A stretch of DNA of 64,000 nt, taken from assembly GCA_023423995.1 (NCBI GenBank), contig JAFAEL010000181.1:6674-70673 (forward strand), in the 5' to 3' direction. Below the pieces are notes generated by a model. That model worked only from the letters and a program-made list of their open reading frames with translations. It ran no database searches and was not told the origin of the DNA. The translations under genes were made by a program, and so were the position numbers. Positions 56,042 to 64,000 of the stretch are shown here, piece after piece. The DNA comes from Pseudomonadota bacterium. GTDB lineage: Bacteria > Pseudomonadota > Alphaproteobacteria > Rhizobiales > Beijerinckiaceae. Position 1 is the stretch's first letter; every line of letters begins with the position of its first letter.

Positions 56042-56111
56042 AGCTAGAGCCGCCGCCACCTTGGGCGCCGGCCCTCACGGGCCACCGACGCCGCTGATCG
56101 AGGACACGGGC

Positions 56112-58094
56112 ATGGGCTCCGGCGCGGTCACGAGGAGCGATGCGGGCGCACCCGTCGGCGGGGCCGGCCAAGCCCGTCTGCCCTGGCTGCTCGTCGGGGG
56201 AGCGAGCGCGCTCTCGTTGTTTCTCCTTGCCCACCCCTATTCGGGCATCGTCCACGACGCCGAGCTCTATGTCGGTCGCGCCATGGCGGATGCCGACCCG
56301 AACGGCCTCGGGCGGGACATCTTCTTCGCCCACGAGGGGCAATCCGCCTTCAGCATCTACCCGCGCCTGAGCGGGGCCTTCCTGCGCGCCGTGGGGGCGG
56401 AACCGGGCGCCCTGATCCTCACCCTTGCCGGCCTCTGCGCCTGGTTCGCCGCGCTCGCCGTCTTCGCCGGCCAGCTGGCCAAGGGACGCCTGCTCTGGGC
56501 CTGCCTCGTCACGGCGGCGGTCGTGCCGAGCTATTACGGCCAGCTTTTCCGCTACGCGGAGCAATTCGCCACGCCGCGCCTTCCGGCCGAGGCGCTCGTC
56601 CTTCTCGGTCTCGGGGCCTCGACGGCGGGACGCCGCTGGTTCGCCCTCGCCGCGATGGCTCTGGCGGCCGCGCTTCACCCCATCATGGCCGTTCCCGGCC
56701 TGGCCGTCTGGGTGCTCGTTCAGGCGCATCGGGACCGGCGCTGGCTGCTGCTCGCCGCGGGCGGCGCCGCCCTGGTGGTGCTCGTGGGAGCGGCCGGGCT
56801 GCCGGTCGCCGAACGTCTCTTCCAGCTCATGGATCGGGACTGGGCGGACGCCCTCTCGGTCAATTCCTACCTGTTCCCGACGCAATGGTCCGAGTCGGCC
56901 TGGGGGGACATCGTCGTGCGCAGCGCGACGATCCTCGTGGCACTCCGTTTCGTGCGGCTGCCGCCGCAGGCGCGGGCGGTTCTCACATCCATCGTGATCG
57001 TTGGCGCTCTCGGCGTCGCCCTTACCCTCCTGGCGGCCGATCTCTGGATCGTGGTCCTGATCGTGCAGGCCCAGCCGTGGCGTGCGCTCTGGCTCCTGTG
57101 CCTTGCCGGCGCACTCACCTTTCCGATCGCCGCGCTCGGGCTGTGGCGGCAGGGCAATGCAGGACAGGTTGCGCTTGCCTGCCTCGTCCTCGGCTGGCTC
57201 GCCTCGCCGCTCTCGTGGATCGGCGCCCTCGGTGCCGCGGCCGCTCTCCTCACCCTCGCGGCGGATCGGAAAAGGCCGGGCCTCTTCACCGAACGGGCAC
57301 GGTGGATTGGCCTGGTCGCGGTCACGATCCTCGGCGGGCTTGTCCTCCTGCAGCGGCTTCTCGTCGTGTTTCCGGTTTGGTCGGCCAAGCCCCCCGGCGC
57401 CTCCATCCTCGGCCATATCTGGCTGTTCTGGATTTGGACCATACCGGTCGTCCTGGCCGCGGTCCTCCTGGCGGCACGGCGGAACGCCACCCCCCGACCG
57501 ATCGCGGCCGCCGGAGCCCTCCTTCTTTCCGTCCTGGCGGCACTGCTCTGGGACGATCGCCCCCCGTTTGCCCGCGTGGCCACCCGCTACCAGCCGGATT
57601 CGGAGCTGGTGCGATTCCTCCCGCCCGGCCACGGCGAGATCCTGTGGCTTAAGGGCGGGGCGACCTACGCCTGGAAGCTCGCCGGCCGCCCCAACTGGGC
57701 GAGCTACGCGCAGGGCGGCTCCATCGTGTTCTCGCGCGACCTCGGGATGATCTGGCGCGACCGCATGGACCGGCTCGTCGCCTCGGGCCTCGCCAGCGAG
57801 GCGGACCGCTATCCTTGGGCCGGCAAGCCCGACGCCATCCTCGAGCCGACGCGGGCGGACATCGAGGGCTTCTGCCGGGCCCCCGACGCCCCGGTCGTCA
57901 TCGTCGTTCCGGATGACGGCACCGTGCGCCTGCCGGAGGGGCTGGAGATGCGGACATACCGGCTTCCGGCGCCGAGCCAGGAGTTGCGGATGCGGCCGGA
58001 GGGCCTCCGATGGCAGAGCCTCGGGCAGGCCTTCGTCGTGCCCTGCTCGACAGGGCATCAGAGCGGCGCGCTTCGAGGCAGCGGCGCCGGCTGA
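56112..58094 (+). CDS. GT-C-like polytopic membrane protein
   Basis: 660 aa from MGSGAVTRSD. About 12 hydrophobic helices and a 150-residue C-terminal soluble region. The first loop (PYSGIVHDAELYVGRAMADADP) resembles GT-C glycosyltransferases, whose loop-1 acidic residues are catalytic. The donor would be a polyprenyl-phosphate sugar. Assignment rests on topology and the loop-1 pattern only. Confidence 0.7.
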   Translation: MGSGAVTRSDAGAPVGGAGQARLPWLLVGGASALSLFLLAHPYSGIVHDAELYVGRAMADADPNGLGRDIFFAHEGQSAFSIYPRLSGAFLRAVGAEPGALILTLAGLCAWFAALAVFAGQLAKGRLLWACLVTAAVVPSYYGQLFRYAEQFATPRLPAEALVLLGLGASTAGRRWFALAAMALAAALHPIMAVPGLAVWVLVQAHRDRRWLLLAAGGAALVVLVGAAGLPVAERLFQLMDRDWADALSVNSYLFPTQWSESAWGDIVVRSATILVALRFVRLPPQARAVLTSIVIVGALGVALTLLAADLWIVVLIVQAQPWRALWLLCLAGALTFPIAALGLWRQGNAGQVALACLVLGWLASPLSWIGALGAAAALLTLAADRKRPGLFTERARWIGLVAVTILGGLVLLQRLLVVFPVWSAKPPGASILGHIWLFWIWTIPVVLAAVLLAARRNATPRPIAAAGALLLSVLAALLWDDRPPFARVATRYQPDSELVRFLPPGHGEILWLKGGATYAWKLAGRPNWASYAQGGSIVFSRDLGMIWRDRMDRLVASGLASEADRYPWAGKPDAILEPTRADIEGFCRAPDAPVVIVVPDDGTVRLPEGLEMRTYRLPAPSQELRMRPEGLRWQSLGQAFVVPCSTGHQSGALRGSGAG

Positions 58095-58158
58095 TTGCGG
58101 TCGAGGCCGACGGGCGCGCGTGCTAGCAATCGCGGCCCGTTCCGACCGGAGAAGCCGA

Positions 58159-59541
58159 GTGACCGACTACGCGGACCTGCCTGCAACCGAACTGCTCCAG
58201 GCCTACGGGGCGGGCACGCTCTCGCCCGTCGAGGTGATCGAGGCCGTCATCCGCCGCATCGAGCGATGCGAGCCGAAGCTCGCGGCCCTCTACGATTACC
58301 GGCCTGACGACGCGGTCGCGGCTGCGCGCGAATCCGAGGCGCGCTGGCGCCGGGGCGAGGCGCGCGCCCTCGACGGGGTGCCGGTCACGATCAAGGAGAA
58401 CATCGCCACCAAGGGCACGCCGATCCCGCTCGGCACCGCGGCGCGCGAGCTTGCCGCGGCTCCGGAGGACGCCCCTCCCTCCGCGCGGCTGCGCGAAGCG
58501 GGCGCCGTCCTCGTCGCCAAGACCACCATGCCCGATTACGGCATGCTCTCCTCCGGCACATCGAGCTTCCACCCGCTCACGCGCAATCCCTGGGATACGA
58601 CGAAGAACCCCGGCGGCTCGTCCTCGGGTGCCGGCGCGGCCGCGGCGGCCGGCTATGGGCCGCTCCATGTCGGCACCGATATCGGCGGCTCCATCCGCCT
58701 CCCGGCCGGCTGGTGCGGCGTGTTCGGCCTCAAGCCGAGCTTCGGCCGGGTCCCGGTCGACCCGCCCTATTGGGGCCGGGTCGCCGGCCCGATGACCCGC
58801 AATGTCGCCGACGCCGCCCTGATGATGCGGGAGCTGTCCCGGCCGGATCCGCGCGACGGCATGAGCCTGCCCGCCGCCGATCTCGCCTGGCTTGATCTCG
58901 GCATCGAGCTGAAGGGCCTCCGCCTCGGGCTGCAGCTCGAGCCGGGCATCGGCATGAAGGTCGAGCCGGAGGTGCGCAGCGCCATCGAGGAAGCAGCGCG
59001 GCTGTTCGAGGCGGCCGGCGCCATCGTCGAGCCCGTCGCACCGTTTCTCACGCGCGAGATGCTGGATGGGCTCGACATCTTCTGGCGGCAGCGCGCCTGG
59101 GCCGATATCGGCCCGCTCGGCGATGCAGAACGGGCCAGGATCCTGCCCTACATCCTGACCTGGGCCGAGGGCGGCCGCGACCTGTCGGGCGCCGATGTCT
59201 ATCGCGGCATGAGCCAGATGGGCGCCATCCGGGATGCCGCGCTCCGGGCCACGCAGGGCTTTGACTTCGTCCTCTCCCCGGTCGCGCCCTGCCCGTCCTA
59301 TCCGGCCGAGCTGCCCTCGCCGATCAACGATCCGGCGCGGCCCTTCGAGCATATCTGCTTCACGGTGCCGTATAACTTCTCCGAGCAGCCCGCCGCTTCC
59401 GTGAACGCGGGCTTCACGGCTTCCGGCCTGCCGATCGGGCTTCAGATCGCGGGACGCCGCTTCGACGATCTCGGGGTGCTGCGCATGTCGGCGGCCTTCG
59501 AGCGCATGCGCGGCCCGCAGCCGGCCTGGCCGTCCTGCTGA
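58159..59541 (+). CDS. Amidase signature family enzyme
   Basis: 460-aa amidase (GTG start). The Ser-cisSer-Lys catalytic triad is intact: Lys in VTIKENIATKGTP, the serine loop NPGGSSSGAGAAAAAGYGPLH, and TDIGGSIRLPAGWCGVFGLKP. No GatB/GatC genes are nearby, so it is probably a stand-alone hydrolase, not tRNA amidotransferase. Substrate unknown. Confidence 0.94.
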   Translation: MTDYADLPATELLQAYGAGTLSPVEVIEAVIRRIERCEPKLAALYDYRPDDAVAAARESEARWRRGEARALDGVPVTIKENIATKGTPIPLGTAARELAAAPEDAPPSARLREAGAVLVAKTTMPDYGMLSSGTSSFHPLTRNPWDTTKNPGGSSSGAGAAAAAGYGPLHVGTDIGGSIRLPAGWCGVFGLKPSFGRVPVDPPYWGRVAGPMTRNVADAALMMRELSRPDPRDGMSLPAADLAWLDLGIELKGLRLGLQLEPGIGMKVEPEVRSAIEEAARLFEAAGAIVEPVAPFLTREMLDGLDIFWRQRAWADIGPLGDAERARILPYILTWAEGGRDLSGADVYRGMSQMGAIRDAALRATQGFDFVLSPVAPCPSYPAELPSPINDPARPFEHICFTVPYNFSEQPAASVNAGFTASGLPIGLQIAGRRFDDLGVLRMSAAFERMRGPQPAWPSC

Positions 59542-59666
59542 AGCCCTGCCCTGCCCAGGATGCTTCAGGCTTCAAATTGTTGCTTGCGGCCGAGCCGCCG
59601 CTGTCCTCTGATGGACCGAGCGGAGGCGACGGGCTTCAGGCCCGGCAAGCTGAGGGGACCTCGGGA

Positions 59667-60647
59667 ATGATTGCGCGCGTGTTGATGCTGTCGCTTGCGG
59701 CCGGCCTCGCCGTATCGGCGGCCGCGAAGGCCCAGGACGTGCCGACGATCCGGGTCGGGTTCACCATCCCGGCCGAGGAAGGCAAGTACACGATGATGCG
59801 CCGCCCGGCGGAGTTCCCGGATATCGGCAAGAGCTACAAGATCGAGTGGTCGCAATTCCAGGGCACCTCCGCGATCAGCCAGGCCCTGGCGGCGGGAGCG
59901 ATCGATTGCGGCACGCAGGGCGTGCTGCCGATCGCGCAGGGGACGGCCGCCGGCACGCTCGCGGTCGACATCGTCGCCCAGCATGTCGGCGAGAAGCCCG
60001 GCTCCTTCTCGGTCTACTGGGCCGTGAAGGAGGACAGCCCGATCAAGTCGGTCGCGGACCTGAAGGGCAAGACCGTCGGCATCACGATCATCAATGGCGG
60101 CACGCAGGGGCCGTTCAACCTCATCCTGAAGAAGGCCGGGCTCGATCCGAACAAGGACATCAAGCTCGTCGAGGTGACGTTCCCGCTCGCCGAGGACGCC
60201 CTGCGCCAGGGCCGCGTCGATGCCGTGAACATGAACCAGCCCTTCGCGGCCCGGGCCGAGGGCAAGGGCGGCATCCGCAAGCTGTTCTCGCTCTCGGAGG
60301 CGCTGCCGAACATCGTCCACATCCTCGAGGCGTGCCGGAAGGATTTCCTGGCCCAGAAGCCCGAACTCGCCCGGATGTACGTGAAGGACCTCACGCTCGG
60401 CATGAAGAAGGCGCTCGAGAACCGCGAGCAGACCATGAAGGTCGTGTCCGAGATCATGAAGGTGCCGGTGCCGGTGCTCGACACCTACCTGCTCAAGGAC
60501 AACGACTTCGCCCGCAGGCCCGATGCATCGCCCGATTTCCCGGCCATCCAGGCGATGCTCGACACCTACCAGGCCGAGGGGCTGGTCTCGAAGAAGCTCA
60601 GCGCGAGCGACTTCAAGAACGACAAGGTCGTCGCGCCGATCCAGTAA
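59667..60647 (+). CDS. NitT/TauT-type ABC transporter substrate-binding protein
   Basis: 326-aa periplasmic binding protein with signal peptide ending near AKAQD. NMT1/SsuA-like fold: PTIRVGFTIPAEEGKY, LAAGAIDCGTQGVLP, VADLKGKTVGITIINGGTQGP. Related proteins bind nitrate, taurine, sulfonates or riboflavin precursors. The matching permease and ATPase genes lie 0.8-2.4 kb away on the opposite strand, beyond hsp20. Confidence 0.9.
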   Translation: MIARVLMLSLAAGLAVSAAAKAQDVPTIRVGFTIPAEEGKYTMMRRPAEFPDIGKSYKIEWSQFQGTSAISQALAAGAIDCGTQGVLPIAQGTAAGTLAVDIVAQHVGEKPGSFSVYWAVKEDSPIKSVADLKGKTVGITIINGGTQGPFNLILKKAGLDPNKDIKLVEVTFPLAEDALRQGRVDAVNMNQPFAARAEGKGGIRKLFSLSEALPNIVHILEACRKDFLAQKPELARMYVKDLTLGMKKALENREQTMKVVSEIMKVPVPVLDTYLLKDNDFARRPDASPDFPAIQAMLDTYQAEGLVSKKLSASDFKNDKVVAPIQ

Positions 60648-60751
60648 GGCCCCTGCCGGAGGCGCATTGCCCGAGCTGCGGGCAGCGCCTCCTACCAGGC
60701 CATGCGCCGAGATCCCGCTCGGCGTGATCCGGGCCGACCGGCTCGTCGCGG

Positions 60752-61357
60752 CTACGCGCCGGGCTGTTTCTTCGCGCCGCTCTCGCCACCCTGGCTCGCG
60801 GGAGCCGCTCCACCCGCGGCACTCGCGCCAGCCTGGCCCTTCGCCCCGCGGGACGCGCCGCCATCGCTGCCGGGGCCGCTGACCGCGATGCGCCGAGACC
60901 TGTTTCCCTGGGCCGCCTTGGGCAGCGTCACGGTCAGGACGCCGTTCTCGAAGCGAGCCTCGACCTTGCCGGGATCGGTCGGGAACGGAAGCTGCAGCGA
61001 GCGCTGGAAGGTACCGTAGGAGCGCTCCACGAAGTGGAAGTTCTCCTTCTCCTCCTTGCGCTCGAGCTTCTTCTCGCCCCGGATGGTGAGCAGGTCGTCG
61101 TTCAGGTCCACCTGGATGTCCTGCTCGTTGACGCCGGGCAGTTCGGCCGTGACCCGGACCTCGTTCTCCGTTTCGCTGACGTCCATCTGTGGGGCGAGCA
61201 GGCCGCTCATGCCGGCTTCGCCCTGGGCGGCGGCCGGCAGGCCCGCGCCACGCACCACCTCGTCGAACAATCGGTTCACGTCGCGATGCAGAGCCAGGAA
61301 GGGATCGGCTCCGAACAGGCCTCCTGAACGGAAGGGTACCAAGGATGCACGTGCCAT
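60752..61357 (-). CDS. Hsp20/alpha-crystallin small heat-shock protein
   Basis: 201-aa small heat-shock protein. The start with a GGAGG ribosome binding site is MARASLVPF. Alpha-crystallin domain at residues 55-150 (PQMDVSETENEVRVTAELPGV, FERSYGTFQRSLQLPFP-like, ENGVLTVTLPKA). A 45-residue Gly/Ala-rich tail follows, longer than usual. It lies convergent with the binding-protein gene and on the same strand as the ABC permease and ATPase. Confidence 0.93.
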   Translation of the reverse strand: MARASLVPFRSGGLFGADPFLALHRDVNRLFDEVVRGAGLPAAAQGEAGMSGLLAPQMDVSETENEVRVTAELPGVNEQDIQVDLNDDLLTIRGEKKLERKEEKENFHFVERSYGTFQRSLQLPFPTDPGKVEARFENGVLTVTLPKAAQGNRSRRIAVSGPGSDGGASRGAKGQAGASAAGGAAPASQGGESGAKKQPGA

Positions 61358-61492
61358 ATGCGCCTCCATCACGACCGGCACCGCCGGCCTGAAGGGAACG
61401 CCGCCGCGGGCGATTCTGCTCCCCCGAAACCGGCCATGGCCGGAGGAAGAGAGCATCGGCGTCTGGCCGGCGGAACCGGGCTGCTGCGGGCG

Positions 61493-62278
61493 TCAGAGTT
61501 CGGCGGAGCGCTGCGACAATTCCGTCCGCAGCTGGCGGGCGGCCTCCGCCAGGGCCGGGTCTCGACGGCGGCGCGGCTGCGGAGCCTCGACCCGGATCTC
61601 CGCCCCGATCCCGGCCGGCTTGCCGGTCAGGACGATGACGCGGTCGGCAAGATAGACCGCCTCGTCGATGTCGTGCGTCACGAACAGGACAGTGCGGCCG
61701 GTCGCGGCCCGGATGCGCAGGAGCTCGTCCTGCAAGAACTCGCGCGTGAAGGAATCCAGCGCCGAGAAGGGCTCGTCCATGAGCAGCACGTCCGGCTCGA
61801 CGGCGAGCGCGCGGGCGAGCGAGACGCGCTGGCGCTGGCCGCCCGAGAGCTGGTGCGGCCAGCGGCCGGCGAGGTCTCCGAGCCCGACGAGGTCGAGCAT
61901 GGCCTGCGCGCGGCGCCGCCGCTCCGCCCGGGCGATGCCGCTCCATTCGAGCCCGAACCCGACATTGGAGAGCACTCGGCGCCAGGGCAGCAGCCGGGAA
62001 TCCTGGAACACCAGGGCCATGGGCGGGAGCCGCCGCGTCTCGGGGGGGCGCGTCGCCCGGTTCACCCGCACGCTCCCGGCGCTCGGCCTCGCCAGGTCGA
62101 TGAGGACGCGCAGCAGGGTCGACTTGCCGACGCCGGATTCGCCCACGATGGCCACGAACTCGCCCCGGGCGATCGAGAGATCGAGCCCGGAGAGGACCTG
62201 CGTGACCCGGCCCTCGCGCTCATAGGCGAGGCCGAGGCCGCGGATCTCGATGACGGGAACCGTCTCGGCAGCGCTCAT
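61493..62278 (-). CDS. NitT/TauT-type ABC transporter ATP-binding protein
   Basis: 261-aa ATPase of the SsuB/TauB class. Walker A GESGVGKSTLL, signature LSGGQRQRVSLARAL, Walker B LLMDEPFSALD and the H-loop VTHDIDEA are present. The ATG overlaps the permease stop as ATGA. Probably pairs with the binding protein encoded at 59667-60647. Confidence 0.95.
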   Translation of the reverse strand: MSAAETVPVIEIRGLGLAYEREGRVTQVLSGLDLSIARGEFVAIVGESGVGKSTLLRVLIDLARPSAGSVRVNRATRPPETRRLPPMALVFQDSRLLPWRRVLSNVGFGLEWSGIARAERRRRAQAMLDLVGLGDLAGRWPHQLSGGQRQRVSLARALAVEPDVLLMDEPFSALDSFTREFLQDELLRIRAATGRTVLFVTHDIDEAVYLADRVIVLTGKPAGIGAEIRVEAPQPRRRRDPALAEAARQLRTELSQRSAEL

Positions 62279-63027
62279 GCCCGCCACCTCAGGAGCCGGT
62301 TCTGCGCCGCCACGAAGACGGTGTCGATCAGCCCGTAGAGGCCCGCCATGGTCAGCATGTAGACGAGCACGATGTCGGTCGCGAGGAGGCTCGAGGCCTG
62401 CATCATGCGTTGCCCGACGCCCGGCACGCCGAAGATCTCGGCCGCCACCACGGCCATCCAGGCCTGGCCGAGCGCGGTCCGCAGCCCCACCATGATGCCC
62501 GGCGTCGCGGCCGGCAGCATGATCTTCACCAGCCGCGCGAAGGGGGAGCGGAACCCGAAGGCGCGTGCGACCTCGACGAGGTCCCGGTCGACGCCCCTGA
62601 CCGCGCCCTGGGTGGCGAAGAACACGATCCAGAACACCCCGATCGCGATGATGAAGACCGCCGCCCGCGGCTCCACGCCGAACCAGATGATCGCGAACGG
62701 CACCCAGGCGAGGCCCGGGATCGGCCGCACGACACGCACCACCCAGGCGGTCGCGCTCTCGAAGACGTTGGACATCCCGGCGAAGATGCCGAGCAGCACC
62801 CCGAGCCCGGCCCCTGCGGCGAGGCCCTGCAGGTAATGGGTGAGGCTGGACGCGATCGCCTGCAGCCAGACGCCCGATGCGATCTCGCGCATCAGCGCGG
62901 CCGGAACGGCCGAGGGAGGCGGCACGAGGGCCTGGTTCAGCAGGCCGAGCCGGGGCAGCGCCTCCCAGATCCCCAGGAAAGCGAGCAGCCCCGCCGCGGC
63001 CAGCGCCGTGCGGGCGAGGCGGTTCAT
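62275..63027 (-). CDS. NitT/TauT-type ABC transporter permease
   Basis: 250-aa membrane component with the EAA loop region (EVARAFGFRSPFARLVKIMLP) and about six helices (LARTALAAAGLLAFLGIWEAL, VFWIVFFATQGAV and others). First gene of the permease-ATPase pair. Confidence 0.94.
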   Translation of the reverse strand: MNRLARTALAAAGLLAFLGIWEALPRLGLLNQALVPPPSAVPAALMREIASGVWLQAIASSLTHYLQGLAAGAGLGVLLGIFAGMSNVFESATAWVVRVVRPIPGLAWVPFAIIWFGVEPRAAVFIIAIGVFWIVFFATQGAVRGVDRDLVEVARAFGFRSPFARLVKIMLPAATPGIMVGLRTALGQAWMAVVAAEIFGVPGVGQRMMQASSLLATDIVLVYMLTMAGLYGLIDTVFVAAQNRLLRWRA

Positions 63028-63124
63028 CGATCCGTTGCTTCGACCACGAGATTGGGTCCGGTCCCGGACGGGACCGTAGATCATCGCGTAAACCGCCCTC
63101 GCGTTCCCACGCAACCTGACGGTG

Positions 63125-63140
63125 GTTGCCGAACGGCAAC
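63125..63140. promoter_or_regulatory. Perfect 16-bp palindrome, possible operator
   Basis: GTTGCCGAACGGCAAC with 7-bp arms and a 2-bp centre, 98 bp upstream of the ABC permease start and 117 bp upstream of the divergent gene at 63257. Its position and symmetry suggest a dimeric regulator's binding site; the regulator is not known. Confidence 0.4.
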
Positions 63141-63256
63141 ACTCTGGTAACGTGAACAGGTCTAAGATTGACTTGGGCCGGACATTTTCACGCCCGAATC
63201 CTTGTAGATTGATGGCCTCGGGTGCGGAGCGTCGCCCCTTCCGGAGACATCGCTGC

Positions 63257-64000
63257 ATGGCGGAACTCGCCATCGATCCGACCGAAATCAGACCAGCAGG
63301 CCCCACCCGGGTCGAGCCTGCCAGGAGCCGGCGCCCCTTGCTCATTGCGGGCGGTGCCATTCTCGGCTGCGCGGTCATCGGTGGAGCCGGCGCCGCCCTC
63401 GTTTCCAATCTGAGCATCCCGTCCAGCCTCTCGGGCCTCGCCTTCCTGCCCAAGCCGGACGAGCCGCGGCGGAGCGAGATCCGCATCGGCCGGCTGCCCG
63501 ACATGCCGGAGATCCGCGACGGCGTGCCGGCGATCATCGGGACGCAGCCCGTCCGCGTGGTCGAGACCGCGCCTCCGCCTGCCCCCGTCGTCGCCCAGCA
63601 GGTCCCGACGGGTCCCCGGCCGGTGGCGGCCATGACCATCCCGGCGGCGAGCGTCGCGACGGCCCCGCTCCCGAGCAATTTCACCACGGGGCGGCCGCAC
63701 TTCGTCGGAACATCGCAGCCGATGGCGTTCTCTCCCGCGGGACGGATCCAGCCCGCCCCGGTCGCGGCCGAGCCACCTGCCGCCGAGCCCCAGCCCGCCA
63801 CCGCGGCTCTGCCTCCCGGCCCGCGGCCCACGGAAGCCCAGCCTCCGGCGGCGGCCGAGCTCGCGAGGCTCACCCGCGAGCCCGCCAAGCCCGAGCCTGC
63901 TTCGACCGCCTCGGTGGCGGAAACCGCCGTTCCGCTTCCGCCTCGGGCACCGGCCCGCATGGCGGCAGCCCGCCCGCCCGAGGCGAGGCCTGTGCAGGAG
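63257..64000 (+). CDS. Proline-rich membrane protein (partial)
   Basis: 248 codons visible, running off the window edge. A membrane helix at residues 26-50 (RPLLIAGGAILGCAVIGGAGAALV) follows a short cytoplasmic head; then a Pro/Ala-rich periplasmic region (PPAAEPQPATAALPPGPR). No domain recognised; the family cannot be named without the C-terminal part. Confidence 0.75.
   Translation, partial: MAELAIDPTEIRPAGPTRVEPARSRRPLLIAGGAILGCAVIGGAGAALVSNLSIPSSLSGLAFLPKPDEPRRSEIRIGRLPDMPEIRDGVPAIIGTQPVRVVETAPPPAPVVAQQVPTGPRPVAAMTIPAASVATAPLPSNFTTGRPHFVGTSQPMAFSPAGRIQPAPVAAEPPAAEPQPATAALPPGPRPTEAQPPAAAELARLTREPAKPEPASTASVAETAVPLPPRAPARMAAARPPEARPVQE

Overview
The window is high-GC DNA with tightly packed genes, many overlapping by 4 bp (ATGA or GTGA). 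Gene content points to an alphaproteobacterium of the order Hyphomicrobiales (Rhizobiales), probably near Methylobacteriaceae, Microvirga or Bosea. Indicators are the mutM / ubiE-ubiB-coaBC cluster, a three-gene pntAA-pntAB-pntB transhydrogenase behind an aa3-type cytochrome oxidase subunit IV gene, rsmB-heparinase-purH, purE-purK-rpsU, and paired DUF465 proteins. The taxon is inferred from gene content only. I saw no rRNA, tRNA, CRISPR array, insertion sequence or prophage.

Layout. 1-4.7 kb: tripartite RND efflux operon on the minus strand (outer membrane factor, adaptor, permease cut by the window edge). 4.9-9.5 kb: a small secreted Cys protein, then ubiE-ubiB-coaBC-creatininase on the minus strand (ubiquinone and CoA synthesis). 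9.6-16.7 kb: mutM, an SRPBCC protein, a 315-bp gap with a strong terminator, an L,D-transpeptidase, a sigma-54 activator and an M3 oligoendopeptidase. 16.8-20.8 kb: a Wzx-like flippase behind a 13-codon leader ORF, a BioF2-like acyltransferase and a flavoprotein. 20.8-21.5 kb: a Doc/AbrB toxin-antitoxin pair. 21.6-26.5 kb: a second ABC1 kinase and the pnt cluster. 26.5-27.7 kb: a two-gene cassette of a RusA-type resolvase and a nuclease-HEPN fusion, the most unusual locus here. 27.7-34.7 kb: MarR-GNAT fusion, zinc peptidase, hydrolase, DUF3140, TPR lipoprotein, rpsU, purK, purE and two divergent DUF465 genes. 34.8-44.2 kb: acyl-CoA synthetase, SDHAF4-like protein, htpX, rsmB, heparinase-like protein, purH, CAP lipoprotein, acyltransferase 3. 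44.2-49.5 kb: exported creatininase-like protein, sterol desaturase-like protein, TAXI protein, typA. 49.7-58.1 kb: a protein with eight 120-bp tandem repeats, an NTF2-like secreted protein, NlpC/P60 and M17 peptidases, a TPR lipoprotein and a GT-C-like membrane protein. 58.2-64 kb: amidase, a NitT/TauT-type ABC importer whose genes are split by an hsp20 gene, and the start of a proline-rich membrane protein.

Most of the window is core housekeeping: purine synthesis (purE, purK, purH), CoA and quinone synthesis, NAD(P) transhydrogenation, envelope maintenance (L,D-transpeptidase, NlpC/P60, HtpX) and translation (rpsU, rsmB, typA). The accessory islands are the toxin-antitoxin pair, the RusA/nuclease-HEPN cassette and the flippase/acyltransferase pair. 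Structural oddities include a palindromic repeat inserted in frame in coaBC, and htpX with a gene whose start codons are only 21 bp apart.
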